Shown here piece after piece: positions 49,761-58,475 of a DNA stretch of 64,000 bases. The notes beneath the pieces are model-generated. The model searched no databases. It saw only the letters and a list, made by a program, of their open reading frames with translations, and was not told the DNA's origin. The position numbers and the translations under genes are program-made. The DNA comes from DATLLN01 sp963797175 (GTDB lineage Bacteria > Actinomycetota > Thermoleophilia > Gaiellales > JAICJC01): contig CAWCOL010000009.1 in the NCBI GenBank assembly GCA_963797175.1, positions 682,001 to 746,000 on the forward strand. The letters run 5' to 3'. Every line of letters starts with the position of its first letter. The first letter of the stretch is position 1.

Positions 49761-51044
49761 TCAGCCGACGTCGCGGCGGGCGAGATCGTCCAGCGTCTCG
49801 CGCCGCACGACCGCACGGTGGCGTCCGTCGCCCACGAAGACCACGGGCGGGCGGCAGGCACCGTTGTAGTTGTTGGAGAGGGCGTACGTGTACGCACCCG
49901 TGACGGGCACGGCCAGCAGGTCGCCGACGGCCGGCCGAGGCAGCCGGATGCCGGCGATCAGCCGGTCACCGGACTCGCAGTGATGCCCCACCACGTCGCA
50001 CAGCTCCTCCTCGCGCGCGGCCGTGCCGGGCGCGGCGAGGGCGGCCTCGAAGCGCTGGCCGTAGAGCGACGCCTCGAGGTTGTCGCCCATGCCGCCGTCC
50101 ACCGCGACGAACGTGCGCCCCGTGCGCTTGACCGTCGTCACGCGGTAGAGGCTGACACCTGCGCCGCCCACCATCGAGCGGCCCGGCTCGAGCAGCACGC
50201 GGGCGCCCGCCGGAAGGTGGCGGTCGGCCGCGTCCAGGACGGTGCCGACGTAGGTCTCGATCGACGGCACCCGCTCGTCCCGCGCGTACCGCACGCCGAG
50301 GCCGCCCCCGAGGTCGAACACGGCGTGCTCGCCCTCGCCCGCATCCGCCAGCATCGACGCCAGCGACGCGACCGAGTCGGCGAACGGCTCGACGGCCATG
50401 ATCTGCGAGCCGATGTGGATGTGCACGCCGTCCAGCCGCAGGTGCGTGGAGGCGCGGATGCGGCGCATCGCCGCCGCCGCCTGGTCGGCCGGCAGCCCGA
50501 ACTTCGAGTCGTCGCCGCCCGTGCTGACCGCGTCGTGGGTCTGCGGAGCGACGCCGGGGATGATCCGCACCAGCACGCGCTGATCTGTTGCCGCCAGCCG
50601 CTCCAGCCGGTCGATGTCGTCCATGTTGTCAACGACGACGTAGGCGATCCCGGCGTCGAGCGCCGCGCCGATCTCGGCGTCGGCCTTGGCGTTCCCGTGC
50701 AGCAGGATGCACTCCGGGGGAACGCCCGCGCGCAGCGCCGCCGCCAGTTCGCCGTGCCCGGCGACGTCCACCCATACGCCCTCGTCCGCCAGCGCCCGCA
50801 GCACCGCCGCGCAGGGGAACGACTTCGCGGCGAAGGTCACCTGCACGTCGCGGCCGCGGCCGGCGGCGGCCCGGAGGTAGCGCCGCGCGGTCTCGCGCAG
50901 GTGCCCCTCGTCCACGATCAGCACCGGCGTGCCGTACGCCGCGGCCAGGTTGTCCAGCCGGCACCCGCCCACCACAAGGGTGCCGTCGCCGTCGCGGCGG
51001 GCGCCGGGCGGGAACAGGTCGAGGACGTCGGTCGTGGGCTCCAT
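49761..51044 (-). CDS. lysA: Diaminopimelate decarboxylase
   Basis: 427 residues of the alanine racemase-fold PLP decarboxylases. PLP lysine in VTFAAKSFPC, HIGSQI, the glycine-rich phosphate loop VFDLGGGLGVRY, EPGRSMVG, and the active-site GHHCESGDRL (Cys) and YALSNNYN. Converts meso-diaminopimelate to lysine, the last step of lysine synthesis, and requires PLP. Length matches LysA. No other lysine genes adjacent. TATGCT is 12 nt upstream of the ATG. Confidence 0.9.
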   Translation of the reverse strand: MEPTTDVLDLFPPGARRDGDGTLVVGGCRLDNLAAAYGTPVLIVDEGHLRETARRYLRAAAGRGRDVQVTFAAKSFPCAAVLRALADEGVWVDVAGHGELAAALRAGVPPECILLHGNAKADAEIGAALDAGIAYVVVDNMDDIDRLERLAATDQRVLVRIIPGVAPQTHDAVSTGGDDSKFGLPADQAAAAMRRIRASTHLRLDGVHIHIGSQIMAVEPFADSVASLASMLADAGEGEHAVFDLGGGLGVRYARDERVPSIETYVGTVLDAADRHLPAGARVLLEPGRSMVGGAGVSLYRVTTVKRTGRTFVAVDGGMGDNLEASLYGQRFEAALAAPGTAAREEELCDVVGHHCESGDRLIAGIRLPRPAVGDLLAVPVTGAYTYALSNNYNGACRPPVVFVGDGRHRAVVRRETLDDLARRDVG

Positions 51045-51056
51045 CGGCGGCGGCCA

Positions 51057-51062
51057 AGCATA
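51057..51062 (-). promoter_or_regulatory. -10 box of lysA
   Basis: TATGCT read leftwards, 12 nt before ATG 51044. Confidence 0.35.
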
Positions 51063-51094
51063 CGCGGGCGCCTGCGCCGACGGGATGGCGAGGG

Positions 51095-52045
51095 CTACCG
51101 TGGGTCGCTCGAGCGGCGGCGCTTCTGCCCGCGCATCGAGCGAGCCGCGCGGCGCACGAGCTGCCGCGGATCCTCACCCGGGCGCGCCTTGATGATGCCG
51201 ATCGAGACGCCGCAGCCGACCGCGGCCACGCCGGGCGACAGCGGCTTTCGCGCGAACTCGGTGCGGATCCATTCGGCCCGCTTCCTGGCGGTCTTCGACG
51301 AGGCATCCGGCAGCACCATCACGAACTCGTCGCCGCCCAGCCGGGCAACGAGCTCGCCTTCGCGCGCGGCCTCGCGGAGCGTGTGGGCGAGGGTGGTGAT
51401 CAGCGTGTCGCCCTGGTCGTAGCCGAGCGTATCGTTGACCTGCTTCAGCCGGTCGAGGTCGAGCAGCAGCAGACGCAGGCGGCGGTCGCCGACGCACATC
51501 GAGTCGAGCTCGTGGTCGAGGGCGCGCCGGTTTGCGAGCCCCGTCAACTCATCGGTCAGCGCGAAGCTCTGGAGCGCCTCGGCGCGCAGCGCCAGGTGCA
51601 GCGGTGGGCCGACCAGGTCGGCGTAACGGCGGAGCTGGTTGCGCTCCTGCCGCCGGATCCAGCGCCCGGGCACGGACGCCACGACCAGCTCCCCGACCGC
51701 GAAGCCACCCGCGCTGAGCGGGAAGCGCACCTCGACGCGTCCCGGGTACCAGACGATCGACCAGATGCCGCGGTCGGCGTCGTCGAGCGCGCCATCGCCG
51801 TTGGGCGCGTAGTCGAAGACGGTGTCTCCGGTGAACGTCGGGGGGAAGGCGTCCAGCGAGGCGGACACGCCCTCGATCAGCTCCTCCACGCCCCGGCAGA
51901 CGGCGTCGGCGAGCCCTCCCGCTGCCTGGGAGGCGAACACCTCCTCCAGCACAATCGGGAGCGCCTGCAGGTAGCCACGCTCGGCGTGGTCGTCCCAGAC
52001 GTCGTCACCAGCCGGTATGGCCGCGTCGGAGCCACGCACGGTCAT
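51095..52045 (-). CDS. Soluble diguanylate cyclase (GAF-like + GGDEF)
   Basis: 316 residues. An N-terminal sensor region of about 150 residues with GAF-like features leads to a GGDEF domain: LTDELTGLANRRALDHEL, LLLLDLDRLKQVNDTLGYDQGD and the active loop ARLGGDEFVMVLPD. The upstream RxxD inhibitory site reads R-E-G-E, so product inhibition may be weak. Makes cyclic di-GMP. Start ATG 52045 is preceded by TACAGT with 6-nt spacing; the longer frame to 52087 would lie upstream of that box. Confidence 0.85.
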   Translation of the reverse strand: MTVRGSDAAIPAGDDVWDDHAERGYLQALPIVLEEVFASQAAGGLADAVCRGVEELIEGVSASLDAFPPTFTGDTVFDYAPNGDGALDDADRGIWSIVWYPGRVEVRFPLSAGGFAVGELVVASVPGRWIRRQERNQLRRYADLVGPPLHLALRAEALQSFALTDELTGLANRRALDHELDSMCVGDRRLRLLLLDLDRLKQVNDTLGYDQGDTLITTLAHTLREAAREGELVARLGGDEFVMVLPDASSKTARKRAEWIRTEFARKPLSPGVAAVGCGVSIGIIKARPGEDPRQLVRRAARSMRGQKRRRSSDPR

Positions 52046-52051
52046 ACATCG

Positions 52052-52057
52052 ACTGTA
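52052..52057 (-). promoter_or_regulatory. -10 box, leaderless type
   Basis: TACAGT read leftwards, 6 nt before ATG 52045. Confidence 0.45.
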
Positions 52058-52114
52058 CGGGCTTTTTGGCCGTTTGTGCGGCCGCAACCGCGATTCCGGC
52101 TGCCGGCCGCGTGT

Positions 52115-53864
52115 CTAGGCCACGCAGAGCGTGGCGTCGTCGGTGATCGCCGACCAGGGGCTGATGTTGCCCGCGGCGTCAACCGTGCGCATCTCGACCA
52201 CGTACGTCCCGGCCTGGGTGGGCTGGAAGCGGCCGCTGTCGTCGACGACCGACCAGGTCGACCCGCCGTCGGTCGAGAACCGCTGCTCCCAGTCCACGAT
52301 GCCCGAGAGGGCATCGGTGCCGCCGCTGCCGATCACCCACGCGCCGAGGCCCTGGCACGCGGCGCCGCTGCCGCCGATGACGTCGGGCGCGGCCGGCGCC
52401 GTGTGGTCGTTCTTCATCGCGAACGTGGCCCACGCGCCGACGTTGCCGGCGCCGTCGGTCGCCCGCGCCCGGACGCGCACGTCGGCGCCCTCGGCGGTGA
52501 GCCGTCCGCACGCGCCGCTGGTGTTCGCCATCGGTGCCCAGGTGGTGCCGCCGTCGATCGAGGACGCGAACGCCACGCTGGGGACGCCGCTGCCGGTGCC
52601 GTCGCCGGTGACCACGCAGATCTCGGGATCGAGCAGCCAGTCGCCCTGATCGACCAGATCCTTCGTGATCCCGGCGGCGAGGCCCGTCACGGACGGTGCC
52701 GTGCGGTCGAGCCGCACGTGCACCACGACCCACGCGCTCGGGTTGCCGGCGTGGTCGCGGACCAGGAAGCCGACCTCGGTGTCGCCCTCGGCGGTGACGG
52801 GAACGGACGAGCCCGCCGCGGTCTGGCTCCACGTGGCGCCGCCGTCCGTGGAGGTGCGGTACTGCACCGTGGCGGGGTCGACGCCGCTGCGGTCGTCCGA
52901 GGTCGAGACGACGGAGGCGGTGCCCGAGGCCGCGGTCGACCACGACACATGCGTGCTCGCCGCCGTCAGGGCCGGGGCGACCGTGTCCAGGTGGGCCTGC
53001 ACCGCCGCCGACCACTGGCCGGCGTTGCCCGCGCCGTCGATCGCGCGGAACCGGGCCAGCATGATCCCGTCGGTGGCGTCCGTGATGCCGCCGCCCGACA
53101 CGGGCTGGGGCGACGACCAGATCTCGCCGGCGGTCATCGACGTCTGCACCTCGTATCCCGCGACGCCGGACAGTGCGTCGGCGGCGTTGGCGTTCTCGTG
53201 CAGGAAGACGGGCGCGTTCACCCAGCCGGTGGTGCCGCCCGCGGCCGTGGGAGCGCTGGGACCGTGACGGTCGAGCCGCAGGCTGACCTGCGTCCAATGC
53301 GACAGGCGCCCGGCCTTGTCCAGCGCCCGGAACCGGGCGAGCGTGACGCCCTCGAAGGTGGCCGTGGCCGATGCCCCGCCCAGCAAGGGGCTCCAGGTCG
53401 CTCCGCCGTTGACCGAGATCTGGTGCTGGTAGCTGGCAACGCCCGCGCCGGCGTCGGTCGATCCGTACGCGGTGGCGGTGGTGGACGTCGCGTTGTGCCA
53501 CGCCTGGCTGCCGCTGACGAGCGGCGCGGTCGGCGGCGCCGTGTCCACCGTCCAGCTGTAGGAGGCCGTGCGCACCGTGCCGCCGGAGGTCACGCGGACG
53601 ACGAAGGTGTGCGATCCCTGCGTGCAGCCCGCGGACGACGTGCGGCGTCGTGCACGCAGCGAACTTGCCGGCGTCCAGTCTGCACGCGGTCGGCGCGCGG
53701 CCGCTGCGGACGAACCGGAACGTCGCCATCGTGTCGGCCGAGATCTTGAGCGGCGTCCCCGTCAGCGTCACGCTCAGGCGCGGCTGCGCCGGGGCGGCGA
53801 GCGCGGGAGCGGTCGCCGAACAGACGGCGAGCAGCGTCAGGGAGACGAGTGCGATGCGGTTCAT
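52115..53864 (-). pseudogene. Secreted Ig-like modular protein, broken by a 1-nt frameshift
   Basis: From ATG 53864: signal peptide (MNRIALVSLTLLAVCSATAPALA), a domain with a Cys pair (TACRLDAGKF, AACTTPHVV) and then RGLHAG. Here the frame breaks; one base too many near 53616 separates it from SHTFVVRVTSGG...SYSWTVDTAPPTAP, the natural continuation of the same bacterial Ig-like module. The remaining 480 residues carry four to five related modules (GGATWS, VDTVAPAL, LDRTAPSV and similar). Removing one base restores a single 582-residue protein. Either a real disruption or a sequencing error; translation could also restart at an internal codon, but without a signal peptide. Confidence 0.75.
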
Positions 53865-53978
53865 GGAGCGAGGACGTCGGAGCCGCCCGTGCGGCCGTCC
53901 TCTCAGATGATCGGCCGCGATTGCTCCACAGACGACGCCCGTTCGGGGGGATTGAGGGGCGAGGTTGGGTCGGCGGGG

Positions 53979-54038
53979 TTGGGCGGGCGGGGGTTGGGCG
54001 GGCGGGGGTTGGGCGGGCGCGGGTTGGGCGGGCGCGGG
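53979..54038 (+). repeat. G-rich 15-bp tandem repeat (four units)
   Basis: Units TTGGGCGGGCGGGGG (53979-53993, 53994-54008) and TTGGGCGGGCGCGGG (54009-54023, 54024-54038). Consecutive runs of three or more G give a strong G-quadruplex potential on the plus strand. Lies 115 nt upstream of the signal-peptide gene on the minus strand. The 333-nt gap 53865-54197 contains this and the two repeats listed next, with no convincing gene. Confidence 0.8.
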
Positions 54039-54172
54039 TTGGGCTCCTGACCGTGGCGTCGGTGGACCACCATTCCGTGTCCGGCACCGGCCCAACTGGC
54101 TCATGTCCCTTGGTTGCCTCTCGACGTGCCGGACACTCCGTGGCGCCAGGTTGGGCTCCTGACGGTGGCGTC
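54039..54172 (+). repeat. Direct repeat flanking an inverted repeat
   Basis: TTGGGCTCCTGACCGTGGCG (54039-54058) recurs at 54151-54170 with one mismatch, and both are followed by TC. Between them GTGTCCGGCAC (54077-54087) is inverted as GTGCCGGACAC (54126-54136). The first copy follows the last unit of the G-rich tandem repeat. Origin unknown; mobile or REP-like element remnant possible. Confidence 0.6.
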
Positions 54173-54197
54173 ACGCCGTGCCGGGCCCCGGATGCGG

Positions 54198-55322
54198 TCA
54201 GCTGGCCTGGAGGCGGGCGATCTCCGCCGGCACCGGCGGCGGCAGCGTCGCCGTGCGGGCCCGGTTGCGGCCCTCGCGCTTGGCCTCGTAGAGCGCCCCG
54301 TCGGCGGCGGCGATCACATCACGCACCCGGTGGCGGCCCGCCGGGATCCGCGCGCAGCCGACCGATACCGTCAGGTTCAGGCGGGCGCCGCCGACCGCGA
54401 ACGGCGCCCGCTCGATGCCGTGCCGGATCCGCTCGGCGAAGCCCATCAGGGCCTCCTCCGAGCCGATCCCCTCGGCCAGGATCAGGAACTCCTCGCCGCC
54501 CCATCGCGCCAGCACGTCGTGGGAGCGCAGCATCCGCTGCGCCCGGGCGACGACCGCCTGCAGCGCCTGGTCGCCGGCGCTGTGCCCGTGCGCGTCGTTC
54601 ACCCGCTTGAAGTGGTCGATGTCGAACAGCAGCACCGCGGACTCCCCGCCGAACCCTGCGCGCAGCAGTTCGACCATGTGCGAGCGGCTGGACGCACCGG
54701 TCACCGCGTCGGTGTTCGCCCGCCGTACGGCCTCGTTGCGCGACCGGCGAAGCGTCGTGACCAGGACGTGGACGGTGACCGCAACGGTGACGTAGACCAG
54801 CACCCGCGTCAGCCAGACCAGCAGCGACTCGGCGGTGGACACGGTGGGCGTGCTGCCGAGCAGGGTGGCGCTCGCGATGCAGACGGCGACCACGGTGAAG
54901 ACGATCGCGCGGGTACTGCGGAACGCCGCCACCCACCCCACGGGGACGACGAGGAGGATGGCCAGCGACGACCCCGCCGCGTGGTTGATCTGGCCGAACA
55001 GGACGTACGTGACGGCGATCGCGAACACCATCACGCGCCAGCCCCAGGCCGGCACGGAGCGGGCCAGCCCGGCCGCGGCGACCTGGAGGATGAGGAGTGC
55101 GATCGCGGCCGCCGCCAGCGCAGGGCGGGCGCTGACCCCGCCGAAGCCGAGCTCGACCAGCAGCGCCAGCGGGGCGAACACCGCGTACAGGCAGATCGCG
55201 CTGACCCGGCTGACGCTGAGGCGGCCCTCCTCGACCGAGCGCCGAAGGTGCGACGGGATCCGGCCCAGCCACACGGGGCCACGATCTCCGGGGCGCGTTC
55301 CTCGAATCCAGGCGTACCGCAT
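54198..55322 (-). CDS. Membrane-anchored diguanylate cyclase
   Basis: 374 residues. Five to six hydrophobic helices (about 40-180) anchor it in the membrane; the C-terminal GGDEF domain shows ANTDAVTGASSRSHMVELL, LLFDIDHFKRVNDAHGHSAGD, ARWGGEEFLILAEG, and an intact inhibitory RxxD (RSHD) five residues before GGEEF. Produces cyclic di-GMP with likely product inhibition. ATG 55322 has AAGGAGG 7 nt upstream; GTG 55325 is only 4 nt from it. The sensor part has no recognised ligand domain. Confidence 0.87.
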   Translation of the reverse strand: MRYAWIRGTRPGDRGPVWLGRIPSHLRRSVEEGRLSVSRVSAICLYAVFAPLALLVELGFGGVSARPALAAAAIALLILQVAAAGLARSVPAWGWRVMVFAIAVTYVLFGQINHAAGSSLAILLVVPVGWVAAFRSTRAIVFTVVAVCIASATLLGSTPTVSTAESLLVWLTRVLVYVTVAVTVHVLVTTLRRSRNEAVRRANTDAVTGASSRSHMVELLRAGFGGESAVLLFDIDHFKRVNDAHGHSAGDQALQAVVARAQRMLRSHDVLARWGGEEFLILAEGIGSEEALMGFAERIRHGIERAPFAVGGARLNLTVSVGCARIPAGRHRVRDVIAAADGALYEAKREGRNRARTATLPPPVPAEIARLQAS

Positions 55323-55414
55323 CACCGTGCCTCCTTGCGCGGTCGTGCGACTCCTGCTTTCGCCGCGCCTGGAACGGATTCCTGCCCCGCTCGTTGTCGG
55401 TTGTCAACGAGACG

Positions 55415-56359
55415 TCAGCGATTCGACTCGGGGCCGCCGTCCTCGTCCAGCGGCAGCGGCCCCGGGTTCGTCCATGCGACCGCCCCGTCGGCGGCCTGCA
55501 CCTCGACCCGGCCCCACCGCCAGGTCTCGGGAAAGCGAAGGTGCGCGGCGACGATCAGCCCGGCGCCGTCGCGCTCGAGGACGCGCCCGCGCCAGGAGAG
55601 CAGCCGCGGGTCGGCGTTGGCCCGGCCGCCGTCCCACGGGCCCGACCGCAGCGTCACCGACCGGGCCGGCGAGCACCGCACCTCGACACCGTCGTCCACG
55701 ACCCGCACGTGATCGATGCGCGGGCCTCCCGACGCATAGAACGAGCCGGTGCGCAGCGCGTCCAGGACACCCTCGCGGCTGCGCTCGGCGGCACGCACCA
55801 CCGTCCACGCCAGCCGGCTGTCCGAGCCCGGATAGTGGCAGTCGTCCGTCGCGATACCGAAGCACGGGCGGCCGCGGTGCAGCACCGCGTCCCACACCTC
55901 GACCGAGGAACCGTTGCCGTTGCTGGCCTCGCTGCCGCCGTTGAAGATCTCCATCCCGGACAGGCTGGGCGCGTCCAGGTAGTGCTGGGGCTCCAGTCCG
56001 CTCCAGTACGGGTGCGCGAGGTAGGCGACGCCGCCCGCCGCGACGATCCACGCCGCGGCCTCCTCGATCGACGGGAAGTAGTCGCGCACCTCCGGCAGCG
56101 ACGCGGCGCCGAGGGCGAGGATGTCCGCCTCCTCGATGACGTCGTCCACCCGCGCGGACAGCTCGCTGGAGGGGATGACCAGGATCTCGTCGCTGGCCTG
56201 GTCGGTGACGTGCCAGTGGTCGGTCACCGCCAGCACGTCGAAGCCGGCGCGGGCGTAGTGGGCGGCGAGCCCGGCGGGCGTCGCCTCGCCGTCAGAGTTG
56301 GTGGTGTGGGCGTGGAACTGGCAGCGCAGCCAGGCGCCGGAGCCGTCGAAGGGGTGCAC
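55415..56359 (-). CDS. PHP-domain phosphoesterase
   Basis: 314 residues. The polymerase-and-histidinol-phosphatase core has QFHAHTTNSDGEATP, VLAVTDHWH, PSSELSA, AYLAHPYW and ATDDCHY, the metal-binding His/Asp set. The C-terminal 90 residues form a beta-sandwich with no name. Such stand-alone proteins hydrolyse phosphoesters of nucleotides or sugars in the cytosol. GTG 56359 start with TAGCCT 6 nt upstream. Confidence 0.83.
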   Translation of the reverse strand: MHPFDGSGAWLRCQFHAHTTNSDGEATPAGLAAHYARAGFDVLAVTDHWHVTDQASDEILVIPSSELSARVDDVIEEADILALGAASLPEVRDYFPSIEEAAAWIVAAGGVAYLAHPYWSGLEPQHYLDAPSLSGMEIFNGGSEASNGNGSSVEVWDAVLHRGRPCFGIATDDCHYPGSDSRLAWTVVRAAERSREGVLDALRTGSFYASGGPRIDHVRVVDDGVEVRCSPARSVTLRSGPWDGGRANADPRLLSWRGRVLERDGAGLIVAAHLRFPETWRWGRVEVQAADGAVAWTNPGPLPLDEDGGPESNR

Positions 56360-56365
56360 CGGACA

Positions 56366-56371
56366 AGGCTA
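56366..56371 (-). promoter_or_regulatory. -10 box, leaderless type
   Basis: TAGCCT read leftwards, 6 nt before GTG 56359. Confidence 0.45.
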
Positions 56372-56403
56372 CCGGAACGACTCGCCGCCCCGCCCGGGCG
56401 GGC

Positions 56404-57459
56404 TCAGCCCCCGGGGTGGCCGAGCAGCGTCTCCCGGGCGCCGGCGCCCCACGTGTCGGCCAGCTGGAAGCCCTGCGGGAACGGATCGTCGGGGTCGAGC
56501 AGGAACTGGTGCACGCCGGTGATCCAGCTGCGCCCGGTCACCTCGGGCACGATCGCCGGCGTGCCGGCCAGGTCGACGCGCGCCGCGATGCGGCCCACCA
56601 GCCGGGTCGAGATGATGCTCTCGTTGACGAACTCCTCGCCCTCGGCCAGCCCGCCGCGGGCGGCCAGCACCGCCATCCGCGCCGAGGTGGCCGTCCCCGT
56701 CGCGCAGCGGTCGAGCCGGCCGGGGGCGACCACCGTGGCGTTGCGGGCGTGGCCGCCGTCGCGCGGCGGCGCGGTCAGCACGACGAAGGAGAGGACGCCC
56801 AGCGCGGGCTCGGCAGGGTGCGACACGGGGAGCGCGTCGACCACGTGGGGGCGGATCCGCTCGCCCAGGTCGGCCAGCGCCCGCGCCTCGTCCGGCACGA
56901 TGCCGTAGCCCAGCGGGGCGACGTCGACGAACGCGCAGAACGCGCCCCCGTAGCCGACGTCCACCCGCAGCTCGCCCACCCCGGGGACGTCCACCCGCGC
57001 GTCCAGGTGGACGGCGAACGACGGCACATTGGCGAAGGTGATGCTGCGGCAGCGGCCGCCCTCGGTGTCGGCCGTGATGCGCAGCAGGCCCGCGGGCGCC
57101 TCCAGCACCAGCTCGGTGCGCGGGCCGGCCATCGGCAGCATGCCGGTCTCGAGCAGCACGGTGGCGGTGTTGATCGTGTTCGAGCCGGACATGCCCTCAT
57201 AGGAGCACGACTCCATGATGATGAAGCCCATGTCCGCCTCGGGCACCGTGGCCGGGACGACCAGGTCGAGCGAGAGCGGCGCGGAGCCGCGCGGCTCGAA
57301 CAGCAGCAGGCGGCGGAGGTCGTCTCCCTCCCGCTCGAGGTGGCGCATCTTCTCGAGCATGGTCGCGCCGGGCACGTCGCCGACGCCGCCGACCACGATC
57401 CGGCTCGGCTCCCCCTCGGCGTGCGCGTCCACACAGTGGATCACTCGGCGCGAGCGCAT
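56404..57459 (-). CDS. Proline racemase-superfamily enzyme with Ser/Thr catalytic pair
   Basis: 351 residues. First catalytic position EGMSGSNTIN has Ser91 where racemases have Cys; the second, DRCATGTATSA, aligns Thr254 with the usual Cys and places a Cys two residues earlier. Other landmarks: CVDAHAEGEPSRIV, GYGGAFCAFVD, GRSWITGVHQFLLDPDDPFPQGFQL. Cys/Cys members racemise proline or epimerise 4-hydroxyproline, and Cys/Thr members dehydrate trans-3-hydroxyproline; a Ser/Thr pair is less well characterised. ATGA overlap with the Rieske gene, so cotranscribed. Substrate likely a proline derivative. Confidence 0.82.
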   Translation of the reverse strand: MRSRRVIHCVDAHAEGEPSRIVVGGVGDVPGATMLEKMRHLEREGDDLRRLLLFEPRGSAPLSLDLVVPATVPEADMGFIIMESCSYEGMSGSNTINTATVLLETGMLPMAGPRTELVLEAPAGLLRITADTEGGRCRSITFANVPSFAVHLDARVDVPGVGELRVDVGYGGAFCAFVDVAPLGYGIVPDEARALADLGERIRPHVVDALPVSHPAEPALGVLSFVVLTAPPRDGGHARNATVVAPGRLDRCATGTATSARMAVLAARGGLAEGEEFVNESIISTRLVGRIAARVDLAGTPAIVPEVTGRSWITGVHQFLLDPDDPFPQGFQLADTWGAGARETLLGHPGG

Positions 57460-58475
57460 CAGCCGGTCGCCAGGCCCTGGGCGCGCATGGCGCGGCGGTA
57501 GGCGACCGCGACCGCGTCGAACGTCAGGTGCAGCTCGTCGGCCAGGTCGAACGGCACCTGCTCGGGACGCTGCGACTCGACGATGCGCCGGTCCTGGCCG
57601 AAGATCGTGTCCTCGAACTGCTGGAGCACTTCGGGCGGCTGGTCGAGGTCGTAGTTGCGGGCCATCACCACGTACCCGGCACAGCGGTCCGCGCTGATCG
57701 GCTGCGAGGCGAACAGGTACATCATCCCCTTCTCGCCGCCCCAGCCCAGCCGCAGCACGATCGTGTAGGGCAGGTGCAGGGCGTAGCGGCTGCGCCGCTC
57801 CGGCGTCTCCACCTGCTCGTTGCCGAACACGGGGAAGTCGTCGCTGTTGGGCGCCTCCGGCCGCACGATCTCGTAGCGCAGCACGTGCCCGTCGGTCTCG
57901 ACGCTGTGGGCCGGCACGACCGGCCGCTCCGGGTCGCCCAGCAGGCCCGGATGCACCCAGGGGAAGTGGCCGAAGTCGGTGAAGTTCTCGAGCTGGCGCG
58001 AGGCGTCCGAGGCCCACGCGTACGGCCCCGCCTGGACGACCGCCCAGCCCGGTTCGGTCACCTCGGGCACGTCGGGCAGCTCCCAGCGCGGCTCGTCGAG
58101 CGCGACCCAGATCAGACCCAGCGCCTCGCGTGCCGCGTAGCGCCGCACGCGCGCCTTGCGGGGGATGCGGGTGGGATCGGCGAGCTGGGGGATCCGCGTG
58201 CAGACGCCGTCTCCGCCGTAGCGCCAGCCGTGGTAGGGACAGACGATCTCGTCGGCGTCCACCCAGCCCAGCGACAGCGCGGTGCCGCGGTGGATGCAGA
58301 GGTCGGCGAGCGCCCGGACGCCGCCGTCGGCACCTCGCCACAGCACCAGCGGCTCATCCAGCAGCATCGTGCCGGCAGGGGCGGATCCGACGCTGTCCGC
58401 GTAGGCAACCGGATGCCAGCACGCCCGCAGCGCGGTCATGTCGGGTGCGGCGGTGGGGACGTGGGCGGCGGTCAT
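57459..58475 (-). CDS. Rieske-type aromatic-ring-hydroxylase-family oxygenase
   Basis: 338 residues. Rieske cluster ligands C60-x-H62 in LCIHRG and C79-x-x-H82 in CPYHGWRYGG; the mononuclear iron site shows D167, H170 and H175 in ENFTDFGHFPWVH. It resembles VanA/proline-betaine demethylase-type oxygenases, which need a separate reductase; none is in the operon. 4-nt overlaps with both neighbours (MFS before, proline-racemase-like after) make a tight operon. Inference: N- or O-demethylation of an amino acid derivative such as a betaine, feeding the racemase-family enzyme. Confidence 0.85.
   Translation of the reverse strand: MTAAHVPTAAPDMTALRACWHPVAYADSVGSAPAGTMLLDEPLVLWRGADGGVRALADLCIHRGTALSLGWVDADEIVCPYHGWRYGGDGVCTRIPQLADPTRIPRKARVRRYAAREALGLIWVALDEPRWELPDVPEVTEPGWAVVQAGPYAWASDASRQLENFTDFGHFPWVHPGLLGDPERPVVPAHSVETDGHVLRYEIVRPEAPNSDDFPVFGNEQVETPERRSRYALHLPYTIVLRLGWGGEKGMMYLFASQPISADRCAGYVVMARNYDLDQPPEVLQQFEDTIFGQDRRIVESQRPEQVPFDLADELHLTFDAVAVAYRRAMRAQGLATG

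Noticed and set aside
52068..52083. GGCCG/CGGCC hairpin next to a T-run at 52063-52067
   Set aside because: The T-run lies before, not after, the hairpin on the plus strand and is an A-run on the minus strand, so it does not fit an intrinsic terminator for either direction.
53865..54104. Pro/Ala/Gln-rich N-terminal extension of the broken Ig-like protein
   Set aside because: It is only the minus-strand reading of the G-rich repeat and would hide the clear signal peptide at ATG 53864.
53979..54172. CRISPR array
   Set aside because: Units are 15 bp and directly adjacent without spacers; no cas genes nearby.
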